A stretch of 64,000 bases of DNA from JACDAE01 sp963717195 (lineage in GTDB: Bacteria; Chloroflexota; Ktedonobacteria; Ktedonobacterales; Ktedonobacteraceae), in contig CAVQVR010000021.1 of assembly GCA_963717195.1 (NCBI GenBank), positions 496,001 to 560,000 of the forward strand, given 5' to 3'. A program made the translations under genes and the position numbers. Position 1 is the first letter of the stretch. Each line of letters starts with the position of its first letter. This document shows, piece by piece, positions 26,306 through 35,656 of this stretch. The notes below the pieces were generated by a model, which saw only the letters and a program-made list of their open reading frames with translations, ran no database searches and was not told the DNA's origin.

Positions 26306-26439
26306 TCATGCAGTGCAAATAATCACGGAAAGTGGTGGTGAAAAGGATGGTAGTGCTTGATGTTATCTGATATGATAGGGATCAAACGAAAAAGAAAACT
26401 ATTCAAATTGATGAAGAAAGAACATTCAAAGGAACTTCC

Positions 26440-27609
26440 ATGGCTCTCACTATAGGTATCATCGGGTTGCCACAGAGCGGCAAGACGACATTGTTTAATG
26501 CGCTGACAAAGGCGAATGCTCCTATCGGCGGTTATGCGACGAGCACAGTACAGGCGAACGTAGCGATAGTACAGGTGCCAGATGCGCGACTGGAACCACT
26601 GGCAGAGATATTCAAGCCAAAGAAGACCACATACACGACAGTTGAGTTTGTGGATGTAGCCGGTATGGGGCAGAACGCGCAGGCCGGTAAGGAGAAACGC
26701 GAAGGGCTGAGCGCTGAGTTTCTCGGACATATTCGCAATGCCGACGCGTTGGCGATTGTTTTGCGTACGTTTGGAAATGATAATGTGCCGCATATCTACA
26801 ACACAGTTGATCCGGAGCGCGACCTGGATAGCTTGAATGCCGAACTGGCATTGACTGACCTTACCTCAGTCGAACGGCGTATCGAGCGTACGACGAAGGC
26901 CGCCAAATCCGGCGATAAGAAGTACCAGCGTGAACTGGAGGTACTGCGCCACTACCAGGAAGCCCTCAATGAATTAAAACTGGCAAGCGAGGTAGAACTG
27001 GATGCACAGGATCGTCCACTGCTAAATGAGCTATTCTTGCTGACGATGAAACCACGCATGTATGTGCTGAACGTAAGCGAAGATGCACTGGGAAGTGCCA
27101 ATGAACTGCTAGAGAAGATTCGTGCCGGTGAGCCGGTCGATAAGCAGGAAGGGGAACTGAAGGGGATTGTCGCAGTGGCGCAACGCGCAAAGGCAGAGGG
27201 AGCAGAAGTTGCAGCAGTTTCTGCACGATTGGAAGCTGAGTTGGCGGAATTGCCCACAGAGGACGCACATGAATACCTCGAGTCGCTCGGCCTGCCTGAA
27301 CTTGGTGCGGATCGTGTGATCGAGGTCGGGTATCGCTTGCTCAACTTAATAACATTTCTGACTGCAGGCGAAGACGAAGTGCGTGCGTGGACAGTGACAA
27401 AGGGTGCGAAAGCGCCTGAAGCTGCAGGCAAGATACATTCTGACATCGAGCGCGGCTTTATCCGTGCCGAAGTGACGCGCTTTGAGGATTTCATGGAAGT
27501 TGGTTCCTTCGCAGCGGCAGTCAAAAAGGGCCTGCAACGTCTCGAAGGGAAAGAGTACGTTGTACAGGATGGAGACATTGTGCATTTCCGCTTCAATGTT
27601 GGCAAATAG
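26440..27609 (+). CDS. ychF: YchF/OLA1-family GTP/ATP-binding protein
   Basis: Obg-related P-loop protein of 389 residues. G1 is GLPQSGKTT, G3 is DVAGMG, and the C-terminal TGS-like YchF domain ends FEDFMEVGSF and VQDGDIVHFRFNVGK. A coiled-coil insertion (about 120-210) lies inside the G domain as usual. The family is nearly universal, binds ribosomes and often prefers ATP. At 389 residues it is slightly longer than the usual 363. It is followed by a convergent ATPase gene. Confidence 0.95.
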   Translation: MALTIGIIGLPQSGKTTLFNALTKANAPIGGYATSTVQANVAIVQVPDARLEPLAEIFKPKKTTYTTVEFVDVAGMGQNAQAGKEKREGLSAEFLGHIRNADALAIVLRTFGNDNVPHIYNTVDPERDLDSLNAELALTDLTSVERRIERTTKAAKSGDKKYQRELEVLRHYQEALNELKLASEVELDAQDRPLLNELFLLTMKPRMYVLNVSEDALGSANELLEKIRAGEPVDKQEGELKGIVAVAQRAKAEGAEVAAVSARLEAELAELPTEDAHEYLESLGLPELGADRVIEVGYRLLNLITFLTAGEDEVRAWTVTKGAKAPEAAGKIHSDIERGFIRAEVTRFEDFMEVGSFAAAVKKGLQRLEGKEYVVQDGDIVHFRFNVGK

Positions 27610-27639
27610 GGGTATGCGATTTTGTAGGAACGCAGGGGA

Positions 27640-27689
27640 TGTAGGGGCCGCATTTAGTATCAACGGATGGATTTATAAGCCCGTGCTAC
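27640..27689. repeat. Short TGTAGGGG / ATTTATAAGCCC repeat
   Basis: TGTAGGGGCCGC and, further on, GATTTATAAGCCCGT are separated by unrelated bases. It overlaps the 3' end of the minus-strand ATPase gene and belongs to the family seen at 17805, 20098 and 48436. Confidence 0.5.
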
Positions 27690-29073
27690 GTTTTGTTTTC
27701 CCAGCAGCATTTGACTCCATTTCGAGCAGAATAGTGTGGAGCGCTTCAATAGCCTTTTTCCGTTCACGGAAGAATTGCCTCGTACTTGTGAATTCCATGC
27801 GAGCGACAATCTGATCATTTTTCAAATGATGTTTGAAGTAGCGATAGTAGAGGATATTATATGCTTTCCAGGCCGGGCCTGTATCAGTACGATAGCCGTT
27901 ACCACGCAGGCGCTCGAAGGCCTCAGTGAGCACTTCACGGATTGCCATGCCTTTTTCAGCAGGTGCCAAAGTCGTATGTCTGGTACGTAGAGAGACACTG
28001 CGCAGATGTTGCAAATCGGTTTCACCGAGAGCAGATGGATTTTGCAATTTTTCTAGCGCCTCCTCTACACCTTCAACAGTAGGGGTGTAGCGGCGCAATG
28101 AAAATTTTTCCAGAAGAAAGCGGCGAAATAAATAGCTTTCGCCTAATTCAGGTATTTCTATATGGGAAACATCATTGAAGATGAGCTGACTTTCCAACGT
28201 TTTTTGTTGTTCAGGTGCTAAACGCTCCCAGATACTACTAAAGTATGGTTCCAACTCAACATAGGCCAGATCCGTGAAATGGTCACAGTCTACCTGCGCA
28301 TTATGAAGACGACATTTTTCTTCAAAAAGCACATAGCAGACCCGCTGAATGAAGAATGGATGACGACCCGCGAGCCTGAGGGCACAGGTAACTTCCGACT
28401 CAGAAAATGTTAAACCAGCGGCAGCAGCAGGCTGAGTTGCCAGTGCGTGGGCGTCTTCTAGATCAAGAGGCTGCAAAGTGTACTTGCCAAAGATATTGAA
28501 GAAAGGCGATTCCTCGATGCTACTATGACAGACTTTATGCAAAGGAGCGATAGTTGCAGCTACATAGGAGACCTTGCCCAGAGTTGCCTGAGAGCGCAGG
28601 AAAGAGAAGAAAGACAGATCGAAGTTGGGATTGCGTGTCACGTTATCGAAGGCATCCATCAACAAGACGGTATGGAAATTCTGCTCAGCGATTTGAGCCA
28701 GAATGGCACTGAACTCGTGTTCGCCACTATACTCCTGAGGTCGCAGTTCCAGACGTCCCCGGCTTTGTAAGATGACCTGCCTGCTCACAGCATCAAAAAA
28801 ATCTTCGCTTTCTTTGTGTCGATATTCGCGCAAATCAATAAGAACAAAAATATACTGGCTGAAATCGTATTCAAACTGTTGCTGTAGTTCGGGCAAACGC
28901 AGGCAATGCAGCAAAGAGGATTTGCCCATGTGGCGTAAACCTACCAGGGAGACGCTTTGTTGATTTGCCAGGGCTGAGTAGACGCGACGCAGCAAATATG
29001 TACGTCCAAAGAGCATGCTTGTATTGCGTAAAGCCGAAGTATTATAGTAAGGATTATCCAGCCTGACATTCAT
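27673..29073 (-). CDS. AAA/STAND-type ATPase with C-terminal DNA-binding-like tail
   Basis: ATPase of 466 residues. It begins NPYYNTSALRN then MLFGR, the typical lead-in of ORC/CDC6-like STAND ATPases, followed by Walker A GLRHMGKSS, Walker B VLLMDAFDN, and the helical lid with RHPFFIQRVCY. The last 80 residues (RMEFTSTRQFFRERKKAIE) look like a winged-helix or HTH module. It is the last gene of the 34.4-27.7 kb minus-strand cassette, 136 bases after the preceding ATPase gene. AGGAGGGCAAGA precedes the ATG. It could be a signalling switch or part of a conflict system; no nuclease or toxin domain is visible. Confidence 0.82.
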   Translation of the reverse strand: MNVRLDNPYYNTSALRNTSMLFGRTYLLRRVYSALANQQSVSLVGLRHMGKSSLLHCLRLPELQQQFEYDFSQYIFVLIDLREYRHKESEDFFDAVSRQVILQSRGRLELRPQEYSGEHEFSAILAQIAEQNFHTVLLMDAFDNVTRNPNFDLSFFSFLRSQATLGKVSYVAATIAPLHKVCHSSIEESPFFNIFGKYTLQPLDLEDAHALATQPAAAAGLTFSESEVTCALRLAGRHPFFIQRVCYVLFEEKCRLHNAQVDCDHFTDLAYVELEPYFSSIWERLAPEQQKTLESQLIFNDVSHIEIPELGESYLFRRFLLEKFSLRRYTPTVEGVEEALEKLQNPSALGETDLQHLRSVSLRTRHTTLAPAEKGMAIREVLTEAFERLRGNGYRTDTGPAWKAYNILYYRYFKHHLKNDQIVARMEFTSTRQFFRERKKAIEALHTILLEMESNAAGKTKRSTGL

Positions 29074-29209
29074 TCTTGCCCTCCTGTTGATTTGAGCATA
29101 GCCTGACTATGCTATCTTTCAGTTGTTCAAGCTACTATATTTCATATCATTATATGCTTTGTCCGGTGCCTATCTCTGCCATTTTAGTGTCAATTGCAAT
29201 CCTACTTTT

Positions 29210-30265
29210 TTAGCTGATCTCTTCTTGTAAAACTGCAGACAGCGGTTTTTCTTTCAAAAGCCATTGCCGAATCAAACCAACAGGTATCCTGAAACGCCCC
29301 CCAGCGACGATACGCTCGCGCAGATCATCCGTTATTTTTTCAATGACTTCAGCAGCCTCCAATCCTTTTAGGGATGCAATTAACTGCTCACGTTTATAGA
29401 GTATGTGATTATGTCGATAGATCTCCTCAATTTCTAGCAGGGACAATGCCCGTCCATCTTCTCGTCCGTCTTTTGCCAGGACGGCCAGAGCAATACGTTC
29501 CTCTGGCTCAAGCTGCTCCCAGAGCCAGTCGAAATGAAATTGTCCAGTCTCCATCACTTCCTGTAAAACAATATTCACATCGTTAATGGTGACATAGGTT
29601 TTGCGTTTCTCGTTACAGTGATCTACCAGCGATCTGCAAACGAGATGAAGCAGGTAAGGCTGATCGTCGGTCAAATCACGAATCTTATGGACGGCGTAGG
29701 GCTCATATTCCAGATAGCCTGCTACCGGATCGGTAATCAAACCAATTGCACTCTCTTTGCTCAGGCGTGAAAGACGATAATGAAGTGCGATATTGAAAAA
29801 AACCGACCAGTAGCCACGAGTAAGCTCTTCCATCGTATGAGTACCCGACAGCAAAAAATTGATGCTTGTATGGTGCTGCATCAGGCTACGCAGATACTCA
29901 AATAGTTCTGGATCCAGCGTTCCTTTTTTGACCTGCGCCTCCATAACCTCAAACTCATCAATAAGAATAATAATTTTCTGATCAGTGAGTTGTGCCTCCG
30001 CGTCATTTAAAAACTGGTCCAGAGCAAAAGTCGCCTGTTGATTAAACTCTTCCTTTCTGGGCTGTTCGAGGGCAATCCCTCGCTTACGAAACTCTTTGTA
30101 AATGTAGAATGCCAGGTTATGAAAGAAGGTATTACTACTGATCTGGTAGGATTCTTTTTGCATATCGATCAGAATGGGGATATGTCGACCTAATACAGGA
30201 GTATTCACCAGATGCAGCAGGAGTGTCGTTTTACCAGAACGACGTTGCCCATAGAGCACAATCAT
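29210..30265 (-). CDS. AAA/STAND ATPase half of a frame-disrupted HEAT-ATPase gene
   Basis: Begins at the only available ATG (30265), one codon before a Walker A region: GQRRSGKTT, Walker B IIILIDEFEVME, then a lid containing DDQPYLLHLVC and a C-terminal winged-helix-like part. The natural N-terminus is missing. Codons before the ATG spell FGREKDIEFLKDNL, the usual lead-in, running back to a TGA that is also the stop of the upstream HEAT gene. Two one-base changes (five T at 30326-30330, four C at 30373-30376, minus strand) would join both into one protein. So this is probably the C-terminal half of a single HEAT-ATPase polypeptide. Confidence 0.75.
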   Translation of the reverse strand: MIVLYGQRRSGKTTLLLHLVNTPVLGRHIPILIDMQKESYQISSNTFFHNLAFYIYKEFRKRGIALEQPRKEEFNQQATFALDQFLNDAEAQLTDQKIIILIDEFEVMEAQVKKGTLDPELFEYLRSLMQHHTSINFLLSGTHTMEELTRGYWSVFFNIALHYRLSRLSKESAIGLITDPVAGYLEYEPYAVHKIRDLTDDQPYLLHLVCRSLVDHCNEKRKTYVTINDVNIVLQEVMETGQFHFDWLWEQLEPEERIALAVLAKDGREDGRALSLLEIEEIYRHNHILYKREQLIASLKGLEAAEVIEKITDDLRERIVAGGRFRIPVGLIRQWLLKEKPLSAVLQEEIS

Positions 30266-30340
30266 GGTCTTCGTCTTTATGTGCGTCAGGTTATCCTTCA
30301 GAAACTCGATATCCTTTTCTCGGCCAAAAACATCTTTTGG

Positions 30341-32023
30341 TCATGCGTGGGAACACCAGTCGAATACGCATTGGGGATAGGTATGAAATTCAGAACTCTT
30401 TGCCTGAAGTTGGAGCTGTTCGCCTGTCATCAATGTTTTCATAATCGCTTCGGCATCATCATAAACGATTTCAAAAATCAACCTCAGAATTTCTGTGCGC
30501 ATATGCGGTCGAATGCTGAATTCCGCATGGACTTCTTCCTGCGCAAAAATGACTTCGGTTTCAAAAGAATTCGTCCCTACAATATCAAATTCCTCATTAT
30601 GGAGCAGACTGATTTTGACGTTGTTGGCCGCACTACGCCCATCGTTGCAAATCATCAGCCAGATGCCAATCTGCTCTTCATAAGGCACACTTTTTGTCTT
30701 TAAGTCTGCCCTCAGTTCGGCTCGTCCACGTAATTCTTGTAATTGCGTAGAGATGATGTCATTCCAGCGCTGAAAAAGCAACGCGAAAAGCTGGTAATCT
30801 GGGAGATGCCTCGCGACGTTCCCAGAGAAGGTATTAGCGTATTCTCGTTCAGCAAAAGTCGCGCTGCTTTCTACGTTACGACTGGCTTCAAGCAAACTGG
30901 AGAGGCGATCGTTGAGACCTTCTCGCCTCTGGTAGATACGTAACGGGCGCGTGATAGTATCCAATCGCTGGTAGATGCGCAGAATAACAGAAGCATGGAG
31001 ACCTTCCTCCGCAAACGCACTGCCTTCAAGCTGAAAGCGATAGTCGGCAATAGCACTTAACGTGCAGATACGAAAAAGGCGGCGGAACTCCTCGTACAGC
31101 AACCAGATTTCTTTACCATTTTTGAGCGATTTTACTTCATCGAGAGCCCTTACTACGTCTTCAATGCGCTCCAGTGCATTACTATCGTTTAAAGGGCCAG
31201 CTTTTTTGTCCTCTGGCGTGTTGCTATCGTTTAGAGGATCAATTATTTTATCCTCTGGTACGTTGCTACCCTTTAGATGACCAATTATTGTGCGCTTTGA
31301 CGCATTGTTATCGTCTCGATAATCAACTAAAGGAATAAAAGCACGAAAAACATGCTGGACGATGGGAGCCTTTGCGTGATGTAAGATATGCCACAGAATG
31401 TCTATTTTAACTCCCTCTGTGATACATCTGAAAAGGTTAGCAAGCAAGTCACCGGGATGTTGATCCATGAAGTGAGCCAGGGTACGCCCGGCCTCTTGTT
31501 GGATCCATTCGGATTCTGAGTCCTGCGCAGCTTTGAGCAACATGCGCAATATTTTTTCCTTATAGGGAGTATTCGAATGGACATTGGAGCGGCTAATCAA
31601 GTAATGCAACTGCCGCAACACCGCATAGCGTCCATAGCGATCCATATTTTTGAGAAACTGGTTAAGGTATTCAAATATAACCCGTGGGCTATGTTCTAGT
31701 AACAAATGAATTGTATTCACAAAAGCAAGTTGGACTCCTGGTTCACGATCACGTGAGAGCTCTGCCAGAATGAGTTGCGACTTATCAGGATTGAGAGCGT
31801 AATTCTTCATGACAGCCGGAATAAGTGCTTTGCGCACCTCCGGCGAGGTATCCGAGAGCGCCTTCTCAAAAATACGAAAATCTTCCGGGGAGTGAAGAGA
31901 ACGTTCCGACAATTTTTTCAATGCGAAAGCCCTTAATAGAGGATCGTGGTCTTTAAAAATTTTTTCGATACTATCCAATTCTTTGCTGGCCTGAGAATCT
32001 TTTTCGGATGATAATACTGTCAA
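30341..32023 (-). CDS. HEAT-like repeat protein, N-terminal half of frame-disrupted gene
   Basis: 560 residues. The first 230 are helical repeats of the HEAT/armadillo kind (DHDPLLRAFALKKL, SPEVRKALIPAVMK). A 14-residue unit repeated three times follows (31163-31288), then a helical part and a beta-rich segment (about 460-545) typical of the domain before the ATPase in related proteins. The last eleven residues read from the wrong frame and end in TGA at 30341. With one C removed the frame continues NAYSTGVPTHDQKMF and meets FGREKD of the ATPase. The start is TTG at 32023, 15 bases after the propeller-gene stop and in the same frame; no clear ribosome site, so translational coupling is likely. 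Confidence 0.75.
   Translation of the reverse strand: MTVLSSEKDSQASKELDSIEKIFKDHDPLLRAFALKKLSERSLHSPEDFRIFEKALSDTSPEVRKALIPAVMKNYALNPDKSQLILAELSRDREPGVQLAFVNTIHLLLEHSPRVIFEYLNQFLKNMDRYGRYAVLRQLHYLISRSNVHSNTPYKEKILRMLLKAAQDSESEWIQQEAGRTLAHFMDQHPGDLLANLFRCITEGVKIDILWHILHHAKAPIVQHVFRAFIPLVDYRDDNNASKRTIIGHLKGSNVPEDKIIDPLNDSNTPEDKKAGPLNDSNALERIEDVVRALDEVKSLKNGKEIWLLYEEFRRLFRICTLSAIADYRFQLEGSAFAEEGLHASVILRIYQRLDTITRPLRIYQRREGLNDRLSSLLEASRNVESSATFAEREYANTFSGNVARHLPDYQLFALLFQRWNDIISTQLQELRGRAELRADLKTKSVPYEEQIGIWLMICNDGRSAANNVKISLLHNEEFDIVGTNSFETEVIFAQEEVHAEFSIRPHMRTEILRLIFEIVYDDAEAIMKTLMTGEQLQLQAKSSEFHTYPQCVFDWCSHA
31163..31288 (-). repeat. Three 42-bp in-frame repeats inside the HEAT gene
   Basis: Encodes IIGHLKGSNVPEDK, IIDPLNDSNTPEDK and KAGPLNDSNALERI in tandem. 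Such units can change number by slippage, altering linker length. Confidence 0.75.
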
Positions 32024-32038
32024 TGCAGACCAACATTG

Positions 32039-34396
32039 TTAAATCAGGTCCTGAAGTTGTAATTGATTGATCATCTGCAAAGCTTTTAAGCGATCGTCGA
32101 AACCAATCACGATCTCTGTATCATCCATTTTATCGATGTCACGTGCACCTACAACTGTAATTCTGGCATCGGCTTGATACGTCCAGCGTAAATCCCCCTC
32201 TCGATTGAATACATACAAACAGCTATCTTTGCAACTAACCAGGATAGACCATTGCTCATCTTCTAAGCGAGCAACGTCAACGGCTAGAACTTCATGAGGT
32301 AGATAGTAACGCCATTTTAAATGACCCTCATGGTCGAGAACATGAATATTGCGCTCACCATCGCCTACAATCACCTCTAAGTTCCCATCATTATCAATGT
32401 CTCTAATATATAGTTGAAAAGCCTGTGCAGTTTCTTTTACCTGCAAAGTTCCTTTTGTTCCAGGAATAGAGTACTTCCATAATTCATAGCCTCGTCTTGT
32501 ATATGCATAAATAGTACTATTATCGGTTGTTTTATCAGCACCGGCGGCGATAATACTAAGGGAATGATCGTCTTTAGCAAGGTGGGCACAGAGAGCTGTT
32601 ATACCACGTGGTGTTTCAATTATACCGAGGCACGTCTTCAAATCTGCTTTATAGATAAAAATCTTTTTGTCAAGAGATCCCAAAATAATCTCAACAGGGC
32701 CAGTACGTCCATAGGTGTTGACGCAAAAGCAGGATATGTTATTGGGCAAGTTCGCAAAGCTTAATTTTACTGGTTGTTTGCTGTTTCGCGGCGCATGGCC
32801 GAAGGAATGTAACTGGTTGTCAGCCGTGAGCACAAGAATCTTGGCCCAGCGTCCACGATCAGTGTAGCCTGTATAGACCTCCTTAATTTGATTCTCAACG
32901 GAGACGTGCCAGAGATAGTCTCCTTCAGCACTATAAGCACAGATTGTCTCTCTATCTGTGGCAACAATAACTTCTAGCCTCTCGTCACCAGAAATATTTC
33001 CAAAGCTAAGAGATGAAATGAGCCCTTCTGCGCTTTTTTGCCAGACAGGCTGTACTTTCTGCTGTTCTGATAACAAAGCATTAGAGAGGATTTTTTTGTA
33101 GTTTTCCGCTTTTTTCCCGTTTTTTATTGTTTGTTGTTGTTCTATTTCAAACTGCTGTTCTATTTGTTTTAGTTTGATTGCTTCGGCAGGAGATTTTCCG
33201 CCTTCAATGATCTCCGAGAGAAGCGTATATTCAGGGCCATCAGGCTTCACAATGTCATCAAATGGAGGCTTTCCTAAACGTTGGTACTCATCAATAATTC
33301 TATTCAGGAGACGCCCGATCAATCCAATACGTATGGCATACACGCGGCCATCTTCTGTACCATCCGCCCCGGCAAGTAGTTCAATGCGACGATCTTGATC
33401 AAAGTCGCTTGCTTCTATACAGCGGACGCGATATCCCAGACTTTCATGCCACAACTCTTTTCGCTCTTTATCGAGGATATACAGTTGTTTATCTTCTGTC
33501 CCAAGTATAATCTCGTTTGCACCATCACGGTTAATATCGGCGACACATAAAGAGAGGAGGCGGTGTTTCAACGGAAGATGAGAAGGATAATGCCATTTTT
33601 CTTTCAATGAAGAGGTGAAAGCATAGAGCTTTTTTCCCTCGATGACAAGCAGGATTTCAGGTTCTCCATCGCCATCCACATCACTCACAAAAATAGTATT
33701 AACCTGACCTTGAACATCACGATGGACAATACTGGCCCCATTGGCATCGAGAATTTCGAGACGTCTGGCACCAGAGCCAACGACCGTTTCCAATTTCCCA
33801 TCAGCGTTAAGGTCGTAGGAAAAAACTGCATGAATCTCACCATTTATAGGTGATTTCCAACACTCCTGCTGGTTTTTATAATCAAAAGCATGTATCCAAT
33901 GGTTATCGGTACCAATGATTATGGTGGAATCGTGTTCCGGATTCACTGCCAGGTAGCGGATACCATAATTGTAGCTTTGCCAGTAGGCAGCTTTCTCTGT
34001 CTCCCTTTGTAAGGCGATACCGCTACTTTCGTCAAATGCGTAGGTCGTTTTTTCATCTCTGTCAATGGTTTTGCCATCTTCATCCAGAACGTACAACTTC
34101 CCATCCTGGGTTCCTACAATAATTCGGGTACGGGGATCTCCCTGTGAAGTTGCCACAGCAATAGTTGTCACAATTCTTTTGTTTCCAATAATGCGTTCCC
34201 ACTTGCGGTTACCTTCTTCATCAAGCGCACGTACACGGCCATCGTGGGACCCTGCTAATATTTCTATTTTCCCGTCATTATTTATGTCAGCGGTACGGAT
34301 GCACATGATCCAATTTTTGGCTTTCTCATTCCACATTTTAGTAATGACGGAAAGCCCCAATCGCAGGTCTTCTCTAATTGCGGAATAATCAGTCAT
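32039..34396 (-). CDS. FG-GAP/VCBS beta-propeller protein, cytoplasmic
   Basis: Protein of 785 residues made of two beta-propellers. Repeats carry the calcium-type loop D-x-[ND]-x-DG: DINNDGKIEI, DLNADGKLET, DVDGDGEPEI, DINRDGANEI and DIDNDGNLEV, plus weaker copies. A basic and glutamine-rich helical linker (about 430-480) separates the halves. There is no signal peptide or membrane segment, unlike most FG-GAP proteins, which are exported; this suggests an intracellular sensing or scaffold role. GAGGAGGAATAC precedes the ATG at 34396, so 24 longer-frame codons are excluded. It heads the cassette with the HEAT/ATPase and the second ATPase. Confidence 0.85.
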   Translation of the reverse strand: MTDYSAIREDLRLGLSVITKMWNEKAKNWIMCIRTADINNDGKIEILAGSHDGRVRALDEEGNRKWERIIGNKRIVTTIAVATSQGDPRTRIIVGTQDGKLYVLDEDGKTIDRDEKTTYAFDESSGIALQRETEKAAYWQSYNYGIRYLAVNPEHDSTIIIGTDNHWIHAFDYKNQQECWKSPINGEIHAVFSYDLNADGKLETVVGSGARRLEILDANGASIVHRDVQGQVNTIFVSDVDGDGEPEILLVIEGKKLYAFTSSLKEKWHYPSHLPLKHRLLSLCVADINRDGANEIILGTEDKQLYILDKERKELWHESLGYRVRCIEASDFDQDRRIELLAGADGTEDGRVYAIRIGLIGRLLNRIIDEYQRLGKPPFDDIVKPDGPEYTLLSEIIEGGKSPAEAIKLKQIEQQFEIEQQQTIKNGKKAENYKKILSNALLSEQQKVQPVWQKSAEGLISSLSFGNISGDERLEVIVATDRETICAYSAEGDYLWHVSVENQIKEVYTGYTDRGRWAKILVLTADNQLHSFGHAPRNSKQPVKLSFANLPNNISCFCVNTYGRTGPVEIILGSLDKKIFIYKADLKTCLGIIETPRGITALCAHLAKDDHSLSIIAAGADKTTDNSTIYAYTRRGYELWKYSIPGTKGTLQVKETAQAFQLYIRDIDNDGNLEVIVGDGERNIHVLDHEGHLKWRYYLPHEVLAVDVARLEDEQWSILVSCKDSCLYVFNREGDLRWTYQADARITVVGARDIDKMDDTEIVIGFDDRLKALQMINQLQLQDLI

Positions 34397-34828
34397 GTAT
34401 TCCTCCTCGCTTCCATACACTCTCACTAATGAAGCCCCTGGCTTGTTGCCAGGGGAGTCGTCACTCAAATCATAGTATCATTTCTCTGCCTGAAAATGTC
34501 AAATTGCTGCCATTAACGGTAATGTATCCTTCTCTAAGGGTGGAGTGTTTTGCGGTATCAATCTAAGATCAATCACATCTTGTAGATAGGGCATAGAACT
34601 GGCACAAATCTGGCACACCTTAGCATATATTCAAAGCTATACTCAAGCCTGAAAAGGACATAGATTACAGCCTTTTAAGCGAGAGTAAGCTATAGATAGA
34701 GTCAGCACAAAAATGATACATGTCAGGATACATACGAGGTCATAAAATCTTAGACTCGATTACGTCTTGCTTGCTCTGCGTCTATTTTACAACCTCACTA
34801 CTACAGCAGGGGATAGGAAATATGTGCA
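34397..34828. other. Intergenic region upstream of the propeller cassette
   Basis: About 430 bases between divergent genes. It contains the hairpin at 34435-34455 and AT-rich sequence that should hold promoters in both directions. CTGGCACA occurs twice near 34600. No gene or tRNA was seen. Confidence 0.4.
34435..34455 (-). promoter_or_regulatory. Hairpin in the leader of the propeller gene
   Basis: CCCCTGGC and GCCAGGGG form a perfect 8-bp stem with a five-base loop about 40 bases before the start codon at 34396. There is no T run. It may be an mRNA stability or attenuation element. Confidence 0.4.
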
Positions 34829-35428
34829 ATGATATACGATATTCCACGAAAACCAACACTCATACTTATGGCAGGTTTGCCAGGCAGCGGGAAAACCACC
34901 CTTGCTACTAAATTGGAGCAAGCACTCGGTTGGGAACTGATTAACAAAGATAGCTTTAAAGCAGATTTTATGTATGCCGGGCTTTCCGATGAATATGCAG
35001 CATGGATTGCGTATGAGAAATCCTTTGAAAGAGTGGCTATTGCTCTTCAAAAAGAGAGACGCTCCGTCATTCTTGATACCTCTTGCCACCCTTTTTTTAT
35101 CTTGGAGCGTGCCATAGAATTAGCAAATTCCTCCGATATAGACTTAAAAGCTTTATATTGTGTCGTTGACAATAACGATGAGCTACGTAAGCAACGGCTT
35201 TTTCAGAGAAAATCGCTTATCTCTCAATTGAATGAGAAAACATTTACCATGGTGCCCGACCCCACTCACTTTACACATCTAGCGTCAATAATGCATATAA
35301 TAAATACAAATATGCCCCTCGAAGACTGCTTGAAGGTTGCTATAAATTATTGTAGACGTCAGCAGCAAAGGCTTTTTCCACTTGATATATCTTCCGCTAT
35401 CTCCCCATCCCACTCAGAAGCTGCATAA
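34829..35428 (+). CDS. P-loop kinase, zeta-toxin/AAA_33-like
   Basis: Small kinase-like ATPase of 199 residues with Walker A GLPGSGKTT near the N-terminus and NKDSFKADFM, matching the family of shikimate/gluconate-kinase-like and zeta-toxin-like small-molecule kinases. RRSVILDTSCH fits the second conserved strand. No antitoxin-like gene adjoins it, so a toxin role is unlikely. It may phosphorylate a nucleoside, antibiotic or sugar, but the substrate is unknown. An AGGAAA lies about ten bases before the start. Confidence 0.75.
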   Translation: MIYDIPRKPTLILMAGLPGSGKTTLATKLEQALGWELINKDSFKADFMYAGLSDEYAAWIAYEKSFERVAIALQKERRSVILDTSCHPFFILERAIELANSSDIDLKALYCVVDNNDELRKQRLFQRKSLISQLNEKTFTMVPDPTHFTHLASIMHIINTNMPLEDCLKVAINYCRRQQQRLFPLDISSAISPSHSEAA

Positions 35429-35656
35429 TGCAAATGGAGACGGGAAAGCAGGGGCGCGCTATATTTTCACGATAAGTAGGCAAGCAATAGATTATTCGTG
35501 AGGTGGAGGCTTTCTGATTCAGATGTGAGCTAATACGTAAAGTTCTTATCAGCCATATCAACCTCGACTGAACACAAAGAGAGACATATCAAGGAGATAA
35601 AGGAGGCGCTCATATGATATGATTTCTCTGTGTGTCTTCCGAAGGAGGTGCTGGAT

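Noticed and set aside
30341..30343. TGA read as selenocysteine between the HEAT and ATPase parts
   Set aside because: No downstream selenocysteine stem was seen, and the two compensating indels explain the sequence better because they restore a linker typical of the family.
34829..35428. Zeta-type toxin of a toxin-antitoxin pair
   Set aside because: The P-loop kinase is similar in fold, but there is no small antitoxin gene next to it.
35429..35656. Possible manganese riboswitch (yybP-ykoY) before the TerC gene
   Set aside because: TerC-family genes often have one, but I could not find its conserved loops or paired helices in these 228 bases.
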